Assembly: GCA_002451715.1 (NCBI GenBank)
Contig: DKDD01000187.1
Coordinates: 1 to 19,975 of the forward strand
Direction of reading: 5' to 3'
DNA length: 19,975 nucleotides
From: Ruminococcaceae bacterium UBA6857
Lineage (GTDB): Bacteria; Bacillota; Clostridia; Oscillospirales; Acutalibacteraceae
Notes under the pieces: model-generated
Databases searched by the model: none
What the model saw: the letters and a program-made list of their open reading frames with translations, nothing else
Told to the model about the DNA's origin: nothing
Made by a program: the position numbers and the translations under genes
Shown: positions 14,468 to 19,975 of the stretch, one piece after another
Layout: each line of letters starts with the position of its first letter
How positions within the stretch are numbered: position 1 is the first letter of the stretch

Positions 14468-15037
14468 ATGGATAACGAAAAAAAGAAAAGAAAATTAGGA
14501 ATTGAATTTTTTCTCATTGCCGCGTTTGCAATCACCGTTATTGCGGCAGTTGCCGTTATGTTCATGCCCGAAAGAACACAGCCGACAACACTGACCGCAA
14601 CGGCAACGACCGCACCGACAACCGCGCCCAAAACAACCGCAAAAAAACCGACAGCGGGAAAAACAACAACCAAAAAGAACAGCAACGCCGCGCCGCGAAA
14701 AACCGAACCGACAAAAAAGCAACCCGCAACAACCAAAAAAGCCGTTACAACAACAAAGAAAAAGAATTACACCACAACAACAGAAAAACACCACCCGACA
14801 ACGGAAAAATCTCACGGTTGGATCGGCGGCGAAGTCGGTTCGCTGAACGGAAGCTATCGCACAACCACAAAAGCCACAACAACAAAAAAATATACAACCA
14901 CAACCAAAAAGAAACGCTATGACCCGTATGACGCGGCGGATTATGCAGACCCCGAAGATTTTTACGACGATCATTACGACGACTTTTTTGATTACTACGA
15001 CGCGGAAGATTATTACTATGACCACTGCGACGATTGA
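14468..15037 (+). CDS. Membrane-anchored low-complexity protein: Thr/Lys-rich stalk and Asp/Tyr-rich tail
   Basis: I do not recognise a family. The 189-residue protein has a short basic N-terminus (KKKRK), one membrane helix (about 12-32, FFLIAAFAITVIAAVAVMF), then a Thr/Lys/Pro-rich region (about 38-150) with repeated TTTKK and TTKA blocks, interrupted by a short non-repetitive GWIGGEVGSLNGS. The C-terminal ~38 residues are almost wholly Asp, Tyr, Glu, Phe and His, with one Cys near the end. The orientation (positive inside) predicts the Thr-rich part outside the membrane, like wall-spanning stalks, possibly O-glycosylated. The basic stalk and acidic tail could interact with each other. GACGGTG lies 8 bases before ATG. 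It is monocistronic and ends at a 19-bp hairpin. Confidence 0.7.
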   Translation: MDNEKKKRKLGIEFFLIAAFAITVIAAVAVMFMPERTQPTTLTATATTAPTTAPKTTAKKPTAGKTTTKKNSNAAPRKTEPTKKQPATTKKAVTTTKKKNYTTTTEKHHPTTEKSHGWIGGEVGSLNGSYRTTTKATTTKKYTTTTKKKRYDPYDAADYADPEDFYDDHYDDFFDYYDAEDYYYDHCDD

Positions 15038-15069
15038 TTTTTGAAGTCTTAAAATGTGCTTATAAACCA

Positions 15070-15121
15070 AGAAAAGCTGTAATTTACATCGCATTTGCCG
15101 ATTGTAAATTACAGCTTTTCT
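15070..15121. terminator. 19-bp perfect hairpin between convergent genes
   Basis: AGAAAAGCTGTAATTTACA (15070-15088) pairs perfectly with its complement at 15103-15121, with TCG/CGA in the loop. T-rich tracts are inside the stem (GCTTTTCT) on both strands, so it can act as a bidirectional terminator. No long free U-run follows. Confidence 0.65.
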
Positions 15122-15129
15122 CTGTCTGT

Positions 15130-15147
15130 TTTGTGCCGAAGCACAAA
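15130..15147 (-). terminator. Short UUCG-loop hairpin after the flavoprotein gene
   Basis: On the minus strand TTTGTGC-TTCG-GCACAAA, a perfect 7-bp stem with a stable UUCG tetraloop, lies just after the stop codon. There is no U-run, so it may stabilise the mRNA end rather than terminate. Confidence 0.45.
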
Positions 15148-15151
15148 GGTT

Positions 15152-15691
15152 TTATTCAACTTCCGTGCCGAGCTTATAAGCTTCTTTCAGCTTTTCGCTG
15201 CCTTTGATTTCGCCGGGATCGTTCACGCCGCCGACAAAAACCGTTCCGGCAAACTTTGCCCTTTCAAAACATTCAATCCAGCCGCAAAGTCCTTCAATTG
15301 CACGGTCGTCGGCACTTTCGTCGTCTTCCGCCGCGGTTGAAAGAAGATATACGTTTTTGAATCTGTAATCCGAATCATAAAGCGGATTTGCTCGGTCAAG
15401 GAGTGTTTTCATCTGTCCGCACATTTCGTAATAGTAAATCGGAGTTGCAAAAACAACGGTGTCGCAGTCGTGAATTTTTTTGTTGATCTCTTCCATATCG
15501 TCTTTGATTACGCACTTTCCCGTCTTTTGGCAGGAAAGGCAACCGATGCAAAAGCCGATTTTTCTTCCGCGAAGCGAAATTTTTTCAACGTCGTGACCGG
15601 CATCTTTTGCGCCTTTGATGAACTCATCGGCAAGAATTTCCGAATTGCTGATTTTTCTGAGACTTGTTGTGATTACCAAAACTTTGCTCAT
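15152..15691 (-). CDS. NAD(P)H-dependent FMN reductase / iron-sulfur flavoprotein-like protein
   Basis: A 179-residue flavodoxin-fold protein. The N-terminal TTSLRKISNSE forms the FMN phosphate loop; CIGCLSCQKTGKC (about residues 47-59) is the cysteine cluster typical of iron-sulfur flavoprotein-type NAD(P)H:FMN oxidoreductases; ATPIYYYEMCGQMKTLLDR is the second flavin-binding motif. Such proteins shuttle electrons or reduce quinones and small molecules in anaerobes; the partner is unknown. I start at ATG 15691 with GGGAGGAA 6 bases before it; the longer frame upstream overlaps DUF4186 in another frame. Only two bases separate it from the DUF4186 stop codon, so the two are translationally coupled. 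Confidence 0.88.
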   Translation of the reverse strand: MSKVLVITTSLRKISNSEILADEFIKGAKDAGHDVEKISLRGRKIGFCIGCLSCQKTGKCVIKDDMEEINKKIHDCDTVVFATPIYYYEMCGQMKTLLDRANPLYDSDYRFKNVYLLSTAAEDDESADDRAIEGLCGWIECFERAKFAGTVFVGGVNDPGEIKGSEKLKEAYKLGTEVE

Positions 15692-15693
15692 TT

Positions 15694-16059
15694 TTATTCC
15701 TCCCATTGATAATATTCTTTTTCTATCCATGCCATCAGCAAATTGACAATTTTCTTTTGCTGAACGGCAGTAAGCTCTTTGTTTTTCGGGACTTTGTACC
15801 ATTTGTTAAGACAGCCGCGGCAACAGCAAGCGCAGGCATGCTGGGCAACAAAAACCGGGTGTCCGCGCATGGGGGTTTGTTTTCCGTCGTTCGCGATAAA
15901 TTCCGGCGCAAGCCGAAGGCGAACAAAATCTTCGGCGTGGGAACGGATTGTTTCAAGTCCTTTTTCGTCGATATAATGCCTGTCTTTTTCCGAAAGGTGA
16001 AAACCCGACCTGAACGTTGAACGTTCAAGCTTTTTGAGTGCTTCTTCAATTGTCTGCAT
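15694..16059 (-). CDS. DUF4186 family protein
   Basis: A 121-residue protein matching DUF4186: the segment MRGHPVFVAQHACACCCRGCLNKW followed by KVPKNKELTAVQQKKIVNLLMAWIEKE is diagnostic (quoted here in two parts). The dense His/Cys cluster (HACACCCRGC) suggests metal or iron-sulfur binding, but the function of the family is unknown to me. I start at ATG 16059 (MQTIEEALKKLERS); the longer frame upstream runs through the promoter and into the GH20 gene. GAAAGG lies close before ATG. It is the first gene of a two-gene operon with the flavoprotein, which points to a redox role (inference). Confidence 0.85.
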   Translation of the reverse strand: MQTIEEALKKLERSTFRSGFHLSEKDRHYIDEKGLETIRSHAEDFVRLRLAPEFIANDGKQTPMRGHPVFVAQHACACCCRGCLNKWYKVPKNKELTAVQQKKIVNLLMAWIEKEYYQWEE

Positions 16060-16077
16060 AGCCTTTCGCCCCTTTTC

Positions 16078-16106
16078 ATTATACCTTTGACAAAACGTTT
16101 TTTCAA
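16078..16106 (-). promoter_or_regulatory. Consensus promoter of the DUF4186-flavoprotein operon
   Basis: On the minus strand TTGAAA (16106-16101), 17-base spacer, TATAAT (16083-16078). Only about 12 bases of leader remain before the ribosome site. Confidence 0.85.
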
Positions 16107-16114
16107 GAAAAATC

Positions 16115-17584
16115 TTATAGGTTCTTTTTGAACCGCCGCTTGATGTTTTCGCCCGCTTTTTTGAACACTCCGGGGAAAGCCTGCTTTTTCTTTGCATGGT
16201 CAAACGGCAAGAATTCAATCAAACGGTAATAATCGTCAAGTTTTTCAAGAAAGTGCGGATATGAACGGTTTTCTTTTTTTGTCCAAACGCTTTCCGAAAA
16301 CGCGCCGAGCCGCGGGAACAAAAGCTCGCCGGCCTTTTTCATTGTCGGAACGCTTTCGGTTTTGAGCACCGCTTCGACAGCAAAAAGATTCGCAGTTTTC
16401 AGTATGTCTTTTCCGTAACATTCCTCAACGCCGAGCAAAGCGTACGGCTTTGAAAGTTCAAGGCTTGAATCTATGCACATTGCGCCTTTGTTTTTGGCGA
16501 TTCTTGCGGTTTCGGCGGTTTTGCAGTCATATATTGCTCCGCCCGGCAAAGTGAGTTTTCCGGCACGAATCACGGTCTTTATGCCAAGCTTGTCAAGATG
16601 TTTTTTTGCACAGTCAAGAAAATATTCATACAGTTCTTCTTCGTTTTGAAGCGAAAGGCTGCGCATTTTTTCTTTGCAGTGCAAACAGCCGTCGCGATTC
16701 GTTTTTTCAACCTTTTCGCCGCCGATACAGATAATTTTATCCGGAAAAACTTTTGCCGTCTCATCAAGAACGGAGTAAAGAAAATCATAACTGCTTTCTT
16801 TTCCAAGGCATAGCGCATTTTTCTGCTCACCGAAATCGGTTGCAACAAGAACTTTTTTATCAAAGCAGTTAAGCTGAGGATAAGCCGCGACAGCGGCCGT
16901 TGTGCGGTCGGGGAGCGAAATTTCCGGAATGACCGTTATGCATCTTTCGTGTGCATAGCGGATAATTTCTTCCGTGTCTTCCCTTGAATAGTAGCCGCCG
17001 TGGGGAACTTTTCCGAGTCCGGTGTAAGCGCGGTAGCCGCCGATTTGAGCAAGAAGAAAATTATCAAAAAGTTCAAGTCGCCAGCCTGCGTCACCGGTGA
17101 GAAGCCAATGAAAAACGTTGAGCTTGTGCGCCGCCATTGCGTCAAGAAAAAGTTTCACCGCCTCAACGGTGAAAAACCAGCTTGAACAATCAAGCATAAA
17201 GCCGCGCTTTTCAATAAGCGGCCAATCATAAATTTCAAGCGCACAAAGCGAACAGTCGTTTTCAAAAAGAAGGGTGCAAAAAGTTTGAACGCCCCAAAAA
17301 ATGCCGGCTTCGTCCGCACCTTCAATCACCGCGCGGTTTTCGCTCACGGTGAGCCGATAGCCTTCTTTTTCCGGAATATCTTTGCCGATTTTCAGTTCGA
17401 CACTTTCTTTTCCCGTTCCGAGCGGTTCAATTTCAAAAGCTTTTTTAAGAAAAGAAAGCAGCGAACAAAGCCCTTTTTTGCTTTCGGCGTCGGCAGTAAT
17501 TTCCGCAAGACGGGTCAGAGTGAAAACGGGCTGTTCGGTTTTGATTTCAATTTTTTGTGGTTCGGGAACGACAGAAATTTTCAT
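16115..17584 (-). CDS. GH20 beta-hexosaminidase-like protein with degenerate active site
   Basis: A 489-residue cytoplasmic protein (no signal peptide) with an N-terminal zincin-like GH20b domain (about 1-122) and a GH20 barrel from EKRGFMLD onward. Overall homology is plain (WGVQTF, HKLNVFHW, GGYYSREDTEEIIRYA, LFPRLGAFSESVW). Yet the catalytic motifs are changed: GGDE is GGEK (Glu290, Lys291), so the acid/base Glu is a Lys; WHLTDD is WLLTGD; the PEIDMPGH element is PEISLPDR; the conserved Arg-His of the first barrel strand is Ser-Trp. The usual Trp-Glu motif of the late barrel is also absent. It is therefore likely a pseudo-enzyme, a binding protein, or an enzyme with another chemistry. There are no frameshifts. 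AGGAG precedes ATG. Confidence 0.8.
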   Translation of the reverse strand: MKISVVPEPQKIEIKTEQPVFTLTRLAEITADAESKKGLCSLLSFLKKAFEIEPLGTGKESVELKIGKDIPEKEGYRLTVSENRAVIEGADEAGIFWGVQTFCTLLFENDCSLCALEIYDWPLIEKRGFMLDCSSWFFTVEAVKLFLDAMAAHKLNVFHWLLTGDAGWRLELFDNFLLAQIGGYRAYTGLGKVPHGGYYSREDTEEIIRYAHERCITVIPEISLPDRTTAAVAAYPQLNCFDKKVLVATDFGEQKNALCLGKESSYDFLYSVLDETAKVFPDKIICIGGEKVEKTNRDGCLHCKEKMRSLSLQNEEELYEYFLDCAKKHLDKLGIKTVIRAGKLTLPGGAIYDCKTAETARIAKNKGAMCIDSSLELSKPYALLGVEECYGKDILKTANLFAVEAVLKTESVPTMKKAGELLFPRLGAFSESVWTKKENRSYPHFLEKLDDYYRLIEFLPFDHAKKKQAFPGVFKKAGENIKRRFKKNL

Positions 17585-17610
17585 GGTGTTCTCCTATTAT
17601 AATACAGGAA

Positions 17611-17641
17611 CAAAAAGGCCGCCGCAACCGCGACAGCCTTT
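17611..17641 (-). terminator. Terminator of the yidD-yidC-khpB transcript
   Basis: On the minus strand AAAGGCTGTCGC pairs with GCGGCGGCCTTT (12 bp with two G-U pairs), loop GGTT, then a T-run. It starts 6 bases after the khpB stop codon. Confidence 0.88.
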
Positions 17642-17646
17642 GTTGA

Positions 17647-18696
17647 TCAGTTAAGCTTTCCGTAAAGCGAAACGCCCTGTGCGCCTGCGTCGGTCTTCGG
17701 TGCTCTTTGCGGAGCGTCGGAACGCGGTGCACTGTTTGAGTTTCTTCTCGGTCCGCCGGAGGGACGTCTGCCGCCTCTCTGGCCGCCGCGTCCGCCTCTG
17801 TTATATCCGCCCTTTGACGGGTGGGTGGGCTTTACACCCTCTTCAAGGCTGATTACGACTCTTCTGCCGAGGTCTGAACCGACGGAGTATGAGGTTACGC
17901 CCTCAACTTCCTGAATCGCCGTGTGAATAATGCGGCGTTCATATGGGTTCATCGGCTCAAAGGTGAAGTTTCTTCCGTATTTGAGAACTTTTTGGGCATT
18001 CTTCTTTGCAAGTGCGCAAAGGGCAGCCTTTCTTTTTTCTCTGTAGTTTCCTACGTTAACGGAAATTCTCGAATATTCGTTTTCGCTCTTGCTCTTTCCG
18101 GCAACAAGGCGTGCAAGATACTGAATTGAATCAAGGGTATCTCCGCGTCTTCCGATAACGATTCCGTAATCGTCTGCGCAGTCAAGTTCAAGCAAAATTT
18201 CGTTTTCTTCAAGAAGATAAGCTTTGATATCAACGCTTTCAACGCCCATACCCTTAACAACGTTAACAAGGTATTCGGCGGCTTTTTTTGCGCCGGGCTT
18301 TGTTTCAAGCGAGATTTCTTCGCGCTTTGCTTCGGCTTCTTCTGCCTTTTCGGCTTTGGGAGCCTTTGCGGTTTCGTTCACGGGCTTTTCCTTTGCGGGA
18401 CGGTCGGCTTTCTTTTGCGGCTTTTGGGCCGGAGCTTTCGGTGCTGCGGGAGCGGCGGTTTTTGCGGCTTCCTTTTTCACTTCGGGCTTCTTTTCGACCG
18501 GCTTGGCTTCGTCGGGAGTTTCATAGAACGCTCTTGCTTCTGCCTTTTTTCCGCCGAAAAGACCGAGAACCTTTTTTTGGGGCATTGTGACGATTTCGGA
18601 ATGTACGTCCGCGCCGGCCGGTGCGTTGAGCGCAGCCTTTGCGTTTTCGATTGCTTCTTCAATCGTTGCGCCCTGTCCTTTTGCTTCGTGAATCAT
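17647..18696 (-). CDS. khpB: KhpB/Jag (EloR) RNA-binding protein with RGG-rich tail
   Basis: KhpB (Jag/EloR) binds RNA together with KhpA and controls cell elongation in Gram-positive bacteria. The ~349-residue protein has a Jag_N domain (about 1-55; GATIEEAIENAK, VLGLFGGKKAEA), a long Ala/Lys/Pro/Glu-rich linker (about 60-150), a KH domain with GRRG (IVIGRRGDTLDSIQYL), and an R3H domain (NPYERRIIHTAI). A Gly/Arg-rich tail with several RGG/RGR repeats follows; many Jag proteins end soon after R3H, so this tail is unusual. I prefer ATG 18696 with GGTGGTG before it; a GTG start 12 bases upstream is possible. It lies 55 bases after yidC and ends at a terminator. Confidence 0.92.
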   Translation of the reverse strand: MIHEAKGQGATIEEAIENAKAALNAPAGADVHSEIVTMPQKKVLGLFGGKKAEARAFYETPDEAKPVEKKPEVKKEAAKTAAPAAPKAPAQKPQKKADRPAKEKPVNETAKAPKAEKAEEAEAKREEISLETKPGAKKAAEYLVNVVKGMGVESVDIKAYLLEENEILLELDCADDYGIVIGRRGDTLDSIQYLARLVAGKSKSENEYSRISVNVGNYREKRKAALCALAKKNAQKVLKYGRNFTFEPMNPYERRIIHTAIQEVEGVTSYSVGSDLGRRVVISLEEGVKPTHPSKGGYNRGGRGGQRGGRRPSGGPRRNSNSAPRSDAPQRAPKTDAGAQGVSLYGKLN

Positions 18697-18751
18697 TGTT
18701 ATCACCACCGTATCTGGGTTAAGTAATCAAAATTAACGAATAAGCAAAAAC

Positions 18752-19735
18752 TTATTCGGCTTCCGTTTTTGCCGCGGAAGTCTTTGTTTTTTCATAGGAA
18801 CGTCTTTCGATTGTCTCTTCAACCATAAGTCTTGCAATGGTCTTTCTCGGTGCATAAACTCTTCCGAGGATAAGCGTCTGGAAGAAAGCAAGAACGTTGG
18901 AGAGAATCCAGTACATGCCCATTCCTGCCGGGAACTGGAATGTGAACCAAAGCGACATGAGGGGCATTGTGAGCATCATGCAGCCCATCATCTGTGCGTT
19001 TTCCATTCCGCCGGGATTGTTTTTCTTTTGTCTGACCTGGGTCAGAACGCTCGTAAGCATTGAGGTTGCGAAAGATAAAAGAGGTATAAGGAGTAAAACT
19101 TTCGCTTCTGTTGATGCCGAGCCGAGGTTTTTGAGGGTTGAAAACTGAGGAATTGCTCCGAGGTCAACTCCGAAAACGGTGAAATCAAAATTCCTGATTT
19201 TTTCAATCGCTTCGGGATATTTTGCCGCCGTTGCGGGAATCTTTTTGAGAATCTCATCAAGGTTTGCAATTGCGGCGGATTCCGCATATGCCGCGCTGTT
19301 GCCGGTAAGACCGAGAGTGGTTTTTGCAACGGTTGCAAGAGTGTTGACAAGATCTTTCGGAATTTCAAGAACGTATTTCAGCGGCTCTCTGACAACGCCG
19401 TAAAGACCCCAAAGAATCGGGAGCTGGAAAAGAAGCGGCATGCAGCTGCTTGTCATGGCGTTATAACCTTCGCGCTGATAAAGCTCGTTGGTTTCCTCTT
19501 GAATTTTCTGGTTCTTTTCGGCCGGTGAGTAGTCCTGATATTTTTCTCTGATTCTTTTGAGCTTCGGCTGAAGTCTTACTGTTTTTGCCGAACTTTTCTG
19601 CTGATGAATTGTTGAAGGCAACAAAATCAAACGGAAAAACAATGTGAAAATCAACAGAGCAAGACCGTAGTTATTGATGAATTGATAAAGAATCCTGAAC
19701 AGGAAGCCGAAAATGGAGTATAGGAAATCGAACAT
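18752..19735 (-). CDS. yidC: YidC/Oxa1-family membrane protein insertase
   Basis: YidC inserts and folds membrane proteins, alone or with Sec. This 327-residue Gram-positive-type protein has an N-terminal membrane helix and the groove Arg in LLIFTLFFRLILLPSTIHQQ, followed by the cytoplasmic hairpin region (LQPKLKRIREKYQ) and MPLLFQLPILWGLY. Later helices end with PAGMGMYWILSNVLAFFQTLILGRVY. There is no lipobox, unlike SpoIIIJ-type lipoproteins. An insertion of about 60 residues between helices 2 and 3 (from VREPLKYVLEI to about GAIPQ) is longer than in Bacilli. GGAGG lies 8 bases before ATG. It follows yidD by 74 bases in the classic rnpA-yidD-yidC-jag order. Confidence 0.96.
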   Translation of the reverse strand: MFDFLYSIFGFLFRILYQFINNYGLALLIFTLFFRLILLPSTIHQQKSSAKTVRLQPKLKRIREKYQDYSPAEKNQKIQEETNELYQREGYNAMTSSCMPLLFQLPILWGLYGVVREPLKYVLEIPKDLVNTLATVAKTTLGLTGNSAAYAESAAIANLDEILKKIPATAAKYPEAIEKIRNFDFTVFGVDLGAIPQFSTLKNLGSASTEAKVLLLIPLLSFATSMLTSVLTQVRQKKNNPGGMENAQMMGCMMLTMPLMSLWFTFQFPAGMGMYWILSNVLAFFQTLILGRVYAPRKTIARLMVEETIERRSYEKTKTSAAKTEAE

Positions 19736-19809
19736 TGGTTTTCCTCCGTAAAATTATTCCGTCTGACATTGAAGAGCCGAAAACCGACTTGAAAGCAAAG
19801 CTTTTTGAA

Positions 19810-19975
19810 TCACTTTTTCTTTTCGCGTTTCGGCGGAACGGGGTCGTAGCCGCCGGGCGAAAGGGGATTGCAGCGAAGAACGCGCCAAAGCGCAAGCAAA
19901 AAACCTTTGAAAGCGCCGTGCGTTTCAATTGCTTCAATCGCATAGCACGAACAGGTCGGATAATAGCGGCACATC
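19810..19975 (-). CDS. yidD: Membrane protein insertion efficiency factor YidD, 5'-truncated
   Basis: The C-terminal ~54 residues of YidD are visible; the N-terminus is beyond the window. The hallmark CRYYPTCSCYAIEAIETHG is followed by GAFKGFLLALWRVLRCNPLSPGGYDPVP and a short KREKKK tail. The usual CSQYA is CSCYA here, adding a cysteine. An ATG at 19974 is probably internal, since about 15-20 family residues should precede it. YidD is a small membrane-associated factor assisting YidC-dependent insertion; the gene directly precedes yidC. Confidence 0.93.
   Translation of the reverse strand, partial: MCRYYPTCSCYAIEAIETHGAFKGFLLALWRVLRCNPLSPGGYDPVPPKREKKK

Noticed and set aside
14560..14930. 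Repetitive ACAAC/ACCAC tract as a repeat array or CRISPR
   Set aside because: It is codon-level low complexity encoding Thr and Lys; there are no regular spacers or constant repeat units.
14495..15094. 199-codon minus-strand frame rich in Cys, Val, Ile and Phe
   Set aside because: It is the antisense of the Thr/Lys-rich low-complexity gene; its composition follows from that repeat and it has no ribosome site.
17596..17601. TATAAT on the minus strand as promoter of the GH20-like gene
   Set aside because: No -35 lies at a workable distance (TTGCGG would need a 20-base spacer), and transcription from it would begin at or after the ribosome site. The real promoter is unclear.

Overview
The window looks like a chromosome segment of an anaerobic, low-to-moderate GC, Gram-positive Clostridia member, most likely an uncultured gut or rumen Oscillospiraceae/Ruminococcaceae relative. 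The reasons are Firmicutes-type proteins (MurA, WalJ, RlmH, class II GalT, KhpB/Jag), strong AGGAG-type ribosome binding sites, TTGAAA-17-TATAAT promoters, many intrinsic terminators and no outer-membrane genes. The yidD-yidC-khpB block at the right edge, plus walJ and rlmH, suggests an origin-proximal position; this is inference, because neither dnaA nor rpmH is inside the window.

Left part (1-6106), plus strand: the 3' end of a short-chain dehydrogenase and its terminator; a roughly 1 kb interval without a protein gene, holding a consensus promoter, two near-identical 21-nt repeats and a very strong terminator (candidate ~660-nt non-coding RNA); a Nudix hydrolase fused to a DUF1893 domain; a chagasin-type cysteine-protease inhibitor with its own promoter; then murA behind a hairpin-rich leader, followed by walJ and rlmH.

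Middle part (6105-14300), minus strand: galT and a secreted Fn3-domain protein share one transcription unit with a clear promoter and terminator. A second unit has four genes: a C39-like papain-fold protein, a GPH-type sugar symporter, an archaeal-type ornithine cyclodeaminase homologue and a YfcC-family carboxylate/amino-acid transporter. It has a consensus promoter at 14272-14300 and a terminator at 9242-9289.

Right part (14468-19975): a divergent gene for a membrane-anchored Thr/Lys-rich protein with an Asp/Tyr tail; a two-gene minus-strand operon of DUF4186 and an iron-sulfur-flavoprotein-like reductase; a GH20-family protein whose active-site motifs are eroded at several positions; and khpB, yidC and partial yidD (membrane protein insertion and RNA-binding cell-elongation control).

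The most unusual items are the candidate long non-coding RNA with its twin 5' repeats (787-1450), the apparently non-catalytic GH20 protein, the Nudix-DUF1893 fusion, and the odd four-gene operon. No tRNA, rRNA, CRISPR array, insertion sequence or prophage gene was seen.
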